64,000 bases of DNA. It comes from Escarpia spicata. Lineage: Eukaryota; Annelida; Polychaeta; Sabellida; Siboglinidae. The stretch lies in assembly GCA_963995525.1 (NCBI GenBank), contig OZ023218.1, positions 47,956,741-48,020,740 on the forward strand, written 5' to 3'. The notes beneath the pieces were generated by a model, which was not told the DNA's origin, made no database searches, and saw only the letters and a list, made by a program, of their open reading frames with translations. Both the position numbers and the translations under genes were made by a program. Positions 14,401-23,534 of the stretch are shown here, piece after piece. Numbering within the stretch: the first letter of the stretch is position 1; every line of letters starts with the position of its first letter.

Positions 14401-17228
14401 CATTTTGAAATGGCAGCAAGGAGTCAAATCCTATGTGTATCTCTTCACCCGGGATATCTTTCACCTTTATTACCATTCTCAGCTATTGGAAGATCATGTT
14501 GTGCAGTGCATTGTGAATAGAACTGATGTGGGTGAAGCCGGGCTGATCGTGGATAACTCTGCTACTTGTGAATGTGCAAGAGTTATATCAATTGATCAGA
14601 ATATTTGCAAATTGCAAGATATCTATAACCACTTGAACATTTTAAACTGCAGTATTTCTTCTTCTGATTTCTCGAACTTATTCAAGAGGGTGGGAATAGA
14701 CATAGTGGGATAGTTAGGTTTTCTCTCTCCTTGGCTATCTAACCTACAATGGAGGAGATAAACTGCCACACCAGGTTCTCTCCAAATGAGAGTTCCAGGT
14801 TATAACTCACTATAGTATCATGCCCCAACATGATTGATACAATGTAACTTAACCAAAAGTGTATAATTTGAGTTATAATAAATGTATTCTAGGTATAAAA
14901 CTCTCAACATGTAATAGCTAAAGAAGTGTCATTGATCAGCTATCAAGATGAGTTTTGTCAACAATGAATTGTTTACGATTTCACATTTGAACACCCCTAG
15001 AATCATTATAAATAAACATGACCAAGCTTATTTCAAGAAAATATTACTTTTGTGCCATATTTAGATGGGCACCCAACTGAAATACTGGTACCTCGAAAAA
15101 ACCATGAAAACGGTCACCTGCAGTCACCAAACTTCACATCACATATCTACAACACCTATTCTACACATATACATTTGTCATGTGATCAAACAATTAAATT
15201 CACTCTCTTTTATCGATAAAAATTTACAAGAAATTAACTCGCTTTTGTGTGTATTCATTAATTCCACAGGATACTCCAGTAGATGGCACCACTTTATGGT
15301 TGACTCCCGATGTGGGGATAGATCACAATTCACAGTTCAATAATAATTGTAAAAAGTTAATCAAATACACGATATTTCATTAAATTAAATAAGGTTACAT
15401 TAAATTTAATGTTGACAGCAGCTGATAGTATTTTTTTTACGGTTATTGGTTTGAGTAATTATTGCTGTATTTGTAATCTTGTATTAAAAAATAAACTGTG
15501 GTAGCCAACTAGCCACTTATTTCGTATTGCTGGGAATCATGAATTCTAAATATTTCTGTTAAGCCAATTAAATCAAGTTTGAGGCCATTTGAAGATAAGC
15601 TAAAAAGTACTTCTTGCACAGAATCCCAGTATGCCTCTAACATTGATAACATGTAAAATATTAACAATAGGAACAATTTATAATAAATAAAATATCAGAT
15701 GATTTTATAATAATTACAAAGAACATATTTCTGAAAGGGGGCATCCCTAGCCTAATGTCCACCTAAATATGCCATTTTAAGATTGTAACCGGAATGGATC
15801 AGAATTAAATTCCATAAAATATTTATCAAGAGCTTTATGCAGTCTTTCATACTGCTGACATTATTGATGTTAAAAACGTTTAAAACTGTTGAACCATTCA
15901 GTAATTGCATGGCAAGCACACATGTTAACTACATTTTTTAATTCACCTGCCACTGTTTATAATAAAGCTCACTTATTATTTTCAGGAAATAAAACAATAT
16001 TCTGTTTGCAAAATAAAATGTTTGTAAAACACAAAACATTATTATATATATTGTATCATAGCTATGATGAATTGCCTCCGATAAACAATATTAAAATGTA
16101 CCAGTATTTACACAAACCAATAGTTGTAATAAAACCCCCACTTGCTGTCAACACTGAATTCAAGGTAATCTTATTTAATTAAATATCGCATATTTTATTG
16201 ACTTTATTTTACAATATTATTGAAATATGAATTGCGATCTATCCCCATGTCGGAAGTCAACCATAAAGTGGCGCCACCTACCGGAATTTTTTTTACGGTG
16301 GAAATAATAAATATGTGCAAAAACGAGTTAATATCTTGTTCATTTTTATCAATAAGAGAATTAATGTAATTGTTTGATCACGTGACAAGTGTATATGTGT
16401 AGAATGGGTGTTGTAGATATGTGATGTGAAGTTTGGTGATTGTAGGTGACCGTTATCATGGTTTTTTTTTTAGGTGCGAGCCTAAACTGCAAAAGTACCG
16501 AAATAGCTACCTGGCAGGTGCTCCATTTTTATATAGGTTTCATACACCACAGCACAACCAATTCTTACTCAGTTGTGATATGATTATGTGCATAGTTTCT
16601 GTGAAAATAGGATGTACTTGTTTACTTTTTTTCAGCAAGACCCTTGAAATCCGGTCTGAAATCCTACATGAGCAGAATTCCACTCTCCAGGAATGATGGA
16701 TGACTGGTGTTGACAGTAATTTTGTCAATAAACTCCACCATAAGTCCACATAGTCATAGACTGGCGTACTCACTGGATTTTACAGACTTAAATAGGCTAA
16801 ATGTTTACCACTACACTTACACTGCAACCGGACAGCTTAAATAACAAAAAATGTGAGTATGTGCATGAGAATGACGCCAAAGACACCACCTGTCTGCTCG
16901 TAAATCGTTCTGGGTCGCCGACTCTGAGCGCCGCCATATTTGAAATATTTGGAACACTATCGGTAACTTTGACCCATTATCGTTATAGTTAGTGACAATG
17001 GTATGCAGTGTCATCTTCCACAAAGTTTGTTCATATTCAATACAGAACAACGAACCCCTGAGAGCTGTCAAGTTCAACTTTAACACATTATTGCCGCAGC
17101 GAACCGGACAGGGATATAAATACCTCATTCGGTTGGCTCAACTCGAACAAATCGAGGCGGTTCTCGTTCCACTCTATGATTTGACATTTCAGTCGTTGGA
17201 GTTCCTCTTCCTTGACTCTTTGCGCCAT
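2292..17228 (-). CDS. AFDN: Afadin, N-terminal exons 1-3 (partial; continues beyond left edge)
   Basis: Three exons join in phase. Exon 1 is 17228-17124 (35 codons from ATG, donor GTATTT), exon 2 is 4804-4612 (193 nt, acceptor TTTTCAG, donor GTAGGC) and exon 3 is 2404-2292 (113 nt, acceptor TGTACAG, donor GTAGGT). A second donor 4 nt downstream of exon 3 is possible. The 137 visible residues carry the family hallmarks: IIEWNENRLDLFELSQP in exon 1, EFHGVMRFFFQ, TKCIRVSSTATT and EKFRPDMRMLS in exon 2, and VQLNWGKDDREGRFLLKNEN in exon 3. This is the N-terminus and first Ras-association domain. Afadin is an actin-binding scaffold that links nectins to the cytoskeleton at adherens junctions and binds Rap1/Ras-GTP through this domain. 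The FHA, dilute, PDZ and actin-binding parts must lie left of the window. Intron 1 is about 12.3 kb and intron 2 about 2.2 kb. Both splice edges of intron 2 abut minisatellites. Confidence 0.95.
2435..2830. repeat. 53-bp minisatellite next to afadin exon 3 acceptor
   Basis: The unit, starting GAGATATCTCACTGTCCACA, repeats every 53 bp (2435, 2488 and on), about 7.5 copies. The array edge is about 30 bp from the exon 3 acceptor at 2405, so it sits where the branch point would be expected. Confidence 0.93.
3859..4640. repeat. 46-bp minisatellite containing the afadin exon 2 splice donor (17 copies)
   Basis: Copies start every 46 bp from 3861 to 4597. Read on the minus strand, each unit repeats the last about 29 nt of exon 2 (encoding SLYEVHVNG), then the donor GTAGGCC and about 13 nt of intron. 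The real exon end is the copy nearest the exon (4612). The unit length is not a multiple of three. Confidence 0.95.
4612..4804 (-). CDS. AFDN: Afadin coding exon 2 (first half of Ras-association domain 1)
   Basis: Encodes SSEFHGVMRFFFQD through SLYEVHVNG. It leaves one base (G) that joins the AG of exon 3 to make GAG. The last about 29 nt of the exon and its donor are the first copy of the 46-bp tandem array at 3859-4640. Confidence 0.94.
4805..5925 (-). other. AFDN: Afadin intron 1, first part, no gene seen
   Basis: AT-rich intron with a TATATA tract near 5448-5470. No conserved coding segment was recognised. Confidence 0.4.
5926..5988. repeat. Near-perfect 30-bp inverted repeat with 3-nt loop
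   Basis: Arms 5926-5955 and 5959-5988 pair at 29 of 30 positions (one A-C mismatch) around the loop CTA. The GC-rich inner stem (CAGTCCTCTCGTGCG) stands out against the AT-rich surroundings. Confidence 0.95.
5989..7647 (-). other. AFDN: Afadin intron 1, AATTCAAT-rich stretch
   Basis: Contains diverged AATTC/AATTCAAT repeats at 6740-6850 and 7430-7540, with one clear 31-bp duplication around 7470-7530. These flank a 144-codon open frame on the minus strand (7338-6904) that resembles no family I know. The arrangement could be an old element with AT-rich ends. No function is claimed. Confidence 0.3.
7648..8326. mobile_element. AT-rich non-autonomous inverted-repeat element (679 bp)
   Basis: Perfect 17-bp terminal inverted repeats ACAAAAGCCCCTTGGAC lie at 7648-7664 and 8310-8326. 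On the left a CCCCTTGGACAAAA motif is repeated. The interior is AT-rich without a transposase. No clear target-site duplication was found. Confidence 0.75.
8951..9871. mobile_element. hAT-like non-autonomous transposon (921 bp) with 8-bp target duplication
   Basis: Termini are CAGGGTTGG / CCAACCCTG, and CAGGG fits the YARNG start of hAT elements. The element is flanked on both sides by GGCACCAC (8943-8950 and 9872-9879), a perfect 8-bp target duplication as expected for hAT. Subterminal TTTCTGCC/GGCAGAAA repeats occur at both ends. Internal open frames are short and resemble no transposase I recognise. Confidence 0.88.
9880..12044 (-). other. AFDN: Afadin intron 1, middle part
   Basis: No gene was recognised. 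A short imperfect palindrome (10078-10178, ends CCTATTAGATGG / CCATCTAATAAG, centre with CCTAGGG repeats) and another (10850-10917, CCCCAGTGT near one end and ACACTGGGG at the other) are present and may be tiny MITEs. Confidence 0.35.
12045..13635. mobile_element. Possible DNA element bounded by ACTTGTCC inverted repeats
   Basis: The left end (12058-12118) carries CACTTGTCCG and GGACAAGT repeats, and the right end (13548-13612) carries GGACAAGT, ACTTGTCCGGCGGACAAGT and related words in opposite order. Outer ends CAGCGTTCGAAATA and a reverse-complement CAGCAATAGAAATA are similar. The interior at 12230-12840 is more GC-rich than its surroundings and holds a 106-codon plus-strand frame (12599-12919) of unknown nature. 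A target duplication is not clear. Confidence 0.45.
13636..15059 (-). other. AFDN: Afadin intron 1, no gene seen
   Basis: AT-rich. A 102-codon frame at 14405-14713 on the plus strand resembles nothing I recognise, and I treat it as chance. Confidence 0.3.
15060..16530. mobile_element. Foldback DNA element with about 300-bp inverted arms
   Basis: The left arm (about 15060-15345) and the right arm (about 16215-16530) are reverse complements at roughly 85-90% by eye, sharing for example TCACCAAACTTCACATCACA, ATATCTACAACACC, GTGATCAAACAATTA and CACTTTATGGTTGACT. The spacer of about 870 bp has no transposase-like frame. The ends decay, so the boundaries are approximate. Confidence 0.85.
17124..17228 (-). 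CDS. AFDN: Afadin coding exon 1 (start codon exon)
   Basis: The ATG is at 17228-17226 and 35 codons run to donor GAG|GTATTT. The basic/acidic N-terminus followed by WNENRLDLFEL matches the conserved start of afadin. The exon ends in phase 0, which matches the phase-0 start of exon 2. It was identified from the reverse complement by motif. Confidence 0.93.
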
Positions 17229-17400
17229 TTTTTCGTCTCTGTGTGGCCAGTCGAATTTAACTACTCCACCACTTCCATGTTACCTGCCGCTGTGTTGGTT
17301 TAGTTGCGAAATTGTATGATAAATCCTCGAAATACTACTCCAACCGTAATCCGGTTCAATCAATGCGATCACTGGGCATGCGCACTATCTGTTGATTTTT
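17229..17400 (-). promoter_or_regulatory. AFDN: Candidate afadin promoter / 5' UTR with NRF-1-like site
   Basis: The sequence directly upstream of the afadin ATG on the minus strand contains TGGGCATGCGCA at 17373-17384, one mismatch from the palindromic NRF-1 consensus. No TATA box was seen. The position fits a TATA-less housekeeping-type promoter. Confidence 0.35.
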
Positions 17401-19454
17401 CTTGGGGGCTCTCTCAAAAGTAGGCCAAGTGATACCGAGCAGTGCGTGGTGTTGGGGAAGCACTCAATGTCCCCAGGGAGAGCAGTGCACTGGACTGACT
17501 GACACCACTGTATTATAGATGGATTATTGAACTGAATTGATTCAACATACGTACAAAGTGAAATTTCAAATAAGCTGTAAACTTGCACATTTGTAAGCTA
17601 ATCCACCATAAACAGCGGGAACATTTAAAATATAGTCTAATTCTTTTGATACTTCGGAGGGTTGTCATTAGCTTGCAGGCGTTGTTACGTAAAGATCCTA
17701 TTCAGTGGCAATTGAGCTTAATATATATAACGTTTCTGTGTTTTACTAGTTATTCTGAAATATACGTTACCTGGATTTTGTTGTTGTTATAAAGTGTTTT
17801 GATTCATCTAATTGCGTTGAGTTATTTTAATTTGTTTGTTAAGTTTGATCCAAATGAATGTAAAATATAGAAATAAATCATATTATGTGTCATGGAAATA
17901 ATACTAATAGTAATAATAATAATAATCTACTACATTTTCAAAACAGTCATAAAATATAATGATAATAAATTAATAAAATACTTGCTGGAATGATCAACTT
18001 AGACACTCATTATGACTGAATATATTTATTATGTTTTACATATCATCATATTATATTATTTTATATTGTATATTATATCATATTATATTAGTATTTAAAT
18101 TTTCACATATTAATTACGTTAAGCTGACATGAGGTAATCAAAACATAAACTGTTCAAACAACAGATAATTTGAATGTAATTACTATAATCTACAGGTCCT
18201 ATTTATAAAAAATGTATCTTCTAAATTCGGAATGTCATGTATAAACTCCAACAACTCTAAACTTACTACAGATTATAGTTAATAATTATAAACTTCCTTA
18301 ACGTTTCAGTTATATCCCCTAAACAGACAACTTTGAAAGTAATCAACACTATACACATGAAACAGTAAATGTATTTATGCCATTATCAAGCATGAATTTG
18401 CAAAACAGGTATATCACACGTAACATAATATATAGAGAACACTCACAATAATAACTATTAGCAGTAATTATTCAACATATTTATCAAGCGTAGTTCAAAC
18501 GGTTTTTGACTTACATAAGTTACATTAAAAACTATTTCATCAGGAATTATGAATCTTACAAACATATTTATAACTGTTACATTTGTGACTCTTAAAGTAT
18601 AATTTATTAATCAAAAATAAACATAATCAAAATATATAATAATAATTTGTTATGTGCAAATGTGTTTGTAAACATATTTTCTTTATATTACACTGGAGTG
18701 ATAGCGATATTATTCGACGTAATCGGAGTCTCGCTTGTCGTATTATATAGTTTATTAAATTATGTGACCTTTCAAACCAGATTAAAATTAGTTCAGTTTT
18801 AGTCGGTATACACGCTAAACAGACATCGACGATTACTGACAGCGCCCGAACCTGTCCCGGATATGTCCTGCGCATGCTCATTGTGGAATTGTGGGACTGG
18901 AATTCCACTAGCTAAAACTTTCTCAAACGTATTATAGGCGGTTGCTTCTTCGGAGCGGGTAAATACTTAGATTTGGTTGAATTGGGAAACATTTAATTTA
19001 CGCAGTTATAAAACAGATTGTATATAGAGGTATTGCCCGGATTATGAATTTTATCGTTCTGTTCGACGAGGACGAATAACATCGATTTGTTAAATTTGTT
19101 TACCTTGCCAACGATACCGTCCGGCTGGCCAACGACGTCGACGCTAAAAAAATAGAAGGTAAAATACTGTTCGATGTAATGTTTCTATCTTATACGTGAA
19201 GATATATCACAAGATCTAGTAAATTAGCAGGTATGATTCCACAAATGGGCACTTGACTTGTGTAGTTTGTAGAATCCGGGCCAACCTATAAATAAAATGC
19301 TATATTTTAACTTTGCCGTTATAAATATAATTTTTTTATTATCTAAATTTAAAACCTTAGCCTAGCCCTAGGCTTAGCCTAGGCTTAATGCATTAACTCC
19401 ATCATTCCTCATCATCACAGGCATATTTACGCCATAAAATATTGAGTCATAGCA
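17400..19454. other. Intergenic AT-rich stretch between afadin and the LINE
   Basis: No gene was recognised. 17870-18120 is very AT-rich with ATT/AATAAT runs. A second NRF-1-like site, TGCGCATGCTCA, is at 18869-18880. A short segment around 19030-19170 looks codon-like (it reads LANDTVRLANDVDAKKIEG in one frame and ends near a GTAAAA donor) but has no continuation that I can find. Confidence 0.4.
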
Positions 19455-22400
19455 TCTTCTTCTTATGTACAGCTCAGAACTCTGCATCAGCCATATGTAT
19501 GTGGCTAGAGTATTGTCGAGCTTGGGTGGGCCGTCGCAAGTAGCGGGTGGTGTAGCGTTGGTTTGGGTCTATTGCTTATTTTGTGACGTTTAGACAGATT
19601 AGAAGACTATTAGTCGGGGTGCCTATAGCTTTGCCTTTGTGGGCGTAGATTACTTTAGGCAGGCGAGAGGAGATGCTGTCTAAATGAGTCCAGTGATTGT
19701 TTGCTAACTAGCTGTTGTGTGCATTTGTTCCATGAATTGGTGGTGCTTGGAAAGAATGAGTGCTTGTATGCGTCGATGCGGGTGAATGTCTGGAAGTAGC
19801 GATATGCGTTGCCTCTGGTACGAGTTGAAGTGGCGGTGAGTGAAGTCGTTGTTATGTCCACTAACTTGTTCCTGATGCGGTAGAGCATTATGAGCTTGGC
19901 ATTAGCCCGCCTACTCGCAAGGGTCTCCCATTTCAGGCTTTCGATCATGGTTGTCACACTGCTGTGTCGACGGTAGTCGCTCTTCACGAAGCGAGCAGCT
20001 TGTCGTTGTACATTTTCCACGGCCTTGATGTTCTTCTCTGTGGATGGATCCCATGCTGTCGACGCATATTCCACGATGGGTCTAACGAACGTCTGATAGC
20101 ATAATGCTTTGATGGCTTGTGGGCATCTGCTGATGTTCCACTGTAGGAAAGCTCTGGTGTTGTTAGCCTTCTTTGTCACGTTGCTGATGTGTTCGCTCCA
20201 TGTTAGTGTCCTGTCGATGGTTACTCCAAGGTACTTGGCTCCATTGACCTCCTTCAATTGTTGTCCGTGGATAGAGTAATCACTGACAATTCTCTTCTTC
20301 CTTCTGTTGGTAATTCGGATAACTTCGCACTTGTCCGGATTAAACTCCATCAGCCATTTTTTTTCCCACATCTGTAGCTTGTATATGTCATCTTGTAGTT
20401 TATCTGCATCATCTCGTGAGTTGATGTTTCGGTACAGGAGACAGTCATCGGCAAATAGGCATACAGTAGAGGACACTTGGTCTGGTAGGTCATTTATGTA
20501 GCAAAGGAAGAGGATGGGTCCAAGGACTGAACCCTGTGGGACGCCTGAGGTCACTGCAGCCGACGATGATCTTTTGCCTTCTAGAATGGCTTCCTGTGTG
20601 CGGCTGTTCAGGAAGCTTTTGACCCAGTCCAACATCTTCCCTCGCACTCCGTAATGGTGAAGTTTGGTAGCCAGGTGGTGGTGGGATACTTTGTCAAACG
20701 CCTTTGAGAAATCCAACAGCACAGCGTCGATCTGGCCACCCTCGTTGAGGCACATCGCTAGGTCATCGACAGCTTGGATGAGTTGGGTTTCACAAGACCT
20801 ACGTTTGCGAAACCCATGCTGGTAGTCAGATAGGATGTTGTGTTGTTCCAAGTGGTCCATCAGGTTACTGTGTACGATGTGTTTCAATGTCTTGCAGGAG
20901 AAGCTCGTGAGGGATATGGGTCTATAGTTTGAAGCAGTAGTTCTTGTTCCCTTCTTGTATACTGGTATGACCCAGGCGTGCTTCCAGTCTGCTGGTACTG
21001 TACCTTGGTTGAGTGATGCCTGGTAGATGAGTGTTAGCACTGGTGCAAGTTCTGCGGCATAGTCTTTCAGGAGCCTGGCTGGGATCCCATCAGGTCCTGT
21101 GGCTTTGTGGGGTTTGACTGCTTCCAGTAGTTTTCTTACTCCTGCTTCAGATACTCTGATATGCGGAAAGTCACTGTATGGGCTCATTCCAAGGCTCAGT
21201 ACATTGTTCGTGTCTCCGTCGGTGAAGACTGATGATAACTGCATATTAAGAATGTCAGCTTTAGTCTGGCTGTCACTGTGGACGATGCCATTCTTCGTGA
21301 GTGGGGCTACTCCGTTGTTGTCCTTCTTTTTGCTTTTGATGAAAGACCAACACTTCTTTAGATTTCCCTCATTTTTATTGTTTTCGCCTATCATGGAGTT
21401 AATATATCCGTAATACGCCTTTCGGCACTCTGATTGGGCCAGCTTTTTTATTTCTCGATATTTTGCCATGTCACAGGCACTCTTGGTACGCTGGGCCTTC
21501 TTGAAGTATTTCTTTTTCTTTCGTGACAGGTTTCTTATTGTGTCATTGGCCCAGGGTTGGTTGTAACGTTGGGAGGACAGTCTTGTAGGGACGTGGTTGG
21601 ATAGTACGTTTTGGCAGTTAGCAACGCCCAAAGCGTTTTCACAGGTGTGTCTGGATTGTGTTGGGTTTGCATTTCATCAGCAAATGTTGCTAGCTCTTCT
21701 TGAATCTGCTCGGTGTCTGCTTTTCTCCAGATGTGGATCTTCCTCTGGATAGGTCTTTGTCTTTTTGGTAGTATGTCCGAATTTACATAAACGGCTACAT
21801 CGTGATCGCTGACCCCTGGTACGGGTTCGCATCTGTTGACGAGGGATGGCCGGTTCGTGAGGAAGATATCTAGGATGTTGTCAAGTCTTGTCTGGAAAGT
21901 GACCATTTGAGATAGGCCCAACATGGAAAATGTGTCGAGGAAGAATTCATTTATCTGTTTTGTGTACTGGTGTTTCAATACTGTGCTTGTTTTCCAATCA
22001 ATATCCGGGAGGTTTGTGTCCCCTGCAATCCATAGGGGGCTGTTTGGGAATTTCCTGGCTATGCTGGATATGGCGTCACACATAGAGGTTGAGTAGTCAG
22101 CGTTATTATCTGTGGGTCTGTAGATTCCAAGTACTATGAGAGGAGTGTGTGCGGTCTGGATTTTCACAGCAACCATTTCACACGGTGTCATTATCGATAT
22201 CTGTTCAACAACCAATCCAGTCTTGGTGGCAATCATGACACCACCGTAGCTATCTGCTCGGTCTTTCCTGAAAGGGGGGTCATATCCAGGCAGCATGAAT
22301 TCACTGCTATTGACAGCGGGCTTCAACCAAGTTTCACATGCAACTATGACGTCAGATTTTGCGTCATCTATCATGAGGTGAAATTCTAGTTTCTTTGCAC

Positions 22401-22470
22401 AGATTGACTGCGTATTGATGTTAAGTAGGCTGATGCTGTGTTTGTTAAGAGGCTTTGACATTCGATCCAT
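19455..22470 (-). mobile_element. CR1/Jockey-type non-LTR retrotransposon, ORF2 with one frameshift
   Basis: The endonuclease part (22470-21535) shows ACETWLKP, AGDTNLPDIDW and the catalytic SDHDVAVY of an APE-type endonuclease. The reverse transcriptase part (21631-19655) shows LLDFSKAFDKVSHHHL, SGVPQGSVLGPILF, the active-site FADDCLLY and YLGVTID. The two frames overlap by about 100 bp and differ by one frameshift near 21600-21640, so the copy is broken but young-looking, with long open frames otherwise. After the stop at 19655 a 3' tail runs to a GAAGAAGA-like end near 19455-19470. I found no ORF1; the 5' end beyond 22470 is undefined. The element lies between the divergent afadin and IFT88 genes. 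Confidence 0.9.
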
Positions 22471-22969
22471 AATTAAATATCTGTATCGCTAGGTTCGTCG
22501 TAAGAATTAAAATCTAAGACTAAATGGGCCCTCGACAAGCAAGGTCTTAATGTAAGTAGAAGGCGTAAGATTGTTAATAATAAAATGATGATTAAAAAAG
22601 TGTTAAAATATAAAACGAGTACAAATAATAATAGCAAACGTCTAAGAGATCTAAAAAAAATTGAGTGTCTACATCAGAGAGCATACATGAAGGCGGTGCA
22701 GGATGAGACGGGTTTCAAGATTAACTTAAGACTTTAAGTCGTAGCAATCTGGGGCATTCTCAGATCATGTAATGCAGCGTTAATAAAAAACCTGGTTAGT
22801 ACGAGGGGTGGGTGTGTGGCAGATATTTCGCAACTGTGAGATATGTCGGTATGTGTTGATACCCGATTTCGGGCGTGTACTATTATATATAGTACTAGGC
22901 TAAGTTGCGTTAAACACGATGAGGTTGGTGAGCTAAGAGTGTTTGTTTACATCCGGGTCGACCTTGACC
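22471..22969. other. Intergenic stretch upstream of IFT88
   Basis: No gene was recognised. The first about 270 bp may be LINE 5' sequence. The rest is unique-looking DNA with a TATATATAG tract near 22885. Confidence 0.3.
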
Positions 22970-23534
22970 GAGAAGGCGGGAAATGCAAATTTTGATCTGG
23001 CAGGCTTAGGTGCAAAATAAATGTTTACTTAGCTGATTTCATCATTTGGTTTTCAAATTTCTCCCGTCCAGTTCTTTGTGTTGTATATCATCTACGTGTT
23101 GATTTATTGTTAAGAAGACTGCCTGTAAGTTTGAAAAAACAACAAATTCTGCCAGAGACCAAACCAACAACACCACCGCTTGCGCCACCTAGCACACTAT
23201 TGAGACCCAAGTACTTATCCTAACTAACGTCTTAGCACACCGATTTGTGCCAGTCTGTGGATGTGCGTTACTGCACCACCCACTTGAAATGAGTGATAAA
23301 TACTGATTAACAGCTCATGTTGATGCTGACCAGATTGCTATTTAAGCCTAAGCTAAAAACAACTAAATATTCAAAAAAAATCAGGTTGCTATTTTATTTC
23401 AATAAATTTAAGAGGAAATGTTGCCATTCCGTCTATAACAGCAGACATTGACATATTAAATATATGTTTCTACAACTGTTTGCATGTATTCAGGTGTTTG
23501 TTTCTTGCAGTTAAATCTGGCTGGTTTAAGTCGT
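22970..23534 (+). promoter_or_regulatory. IFT88: Candidate IFT88 promoter and 5' UTR exon
   Basis: GGCGGGAA (E2F-like) at 22975-22982 is followed directly by an octamer motif ATGCAAAT at 22983-22990. A strong donor, GTAAGT at 23125-23130, pairs with the acceptor TTTCTTGCAG ending at 23510. This would give a noncoding first exon ending at 23124 and a 386-bp intron. No TATA box and no clear X-box were seen. This is inferred from sequence motifs only. Confidence 0.35.
23125..23510 (+). other. IFT88: Possible IFT88 5' UTR intron
   Basis: Bounded by GTAAGT and a pyrimidine-rich TTTCTTGCAG. Transcript data are needed to confirm that the upstream exon exists. Confidence 0.35.

Noticed and set aside
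20307..22389. Plus-strand open frames inside the LINE
   Set aside because: They are antisense shadows of the endonuclease and reverse transcriptase on the minus strand.
22900..23510. RFX X-box in the IFT88 promoter
   Set aside because: IFT genes commonly have one, but no sequence here matches the paired half-sites well enough to report.
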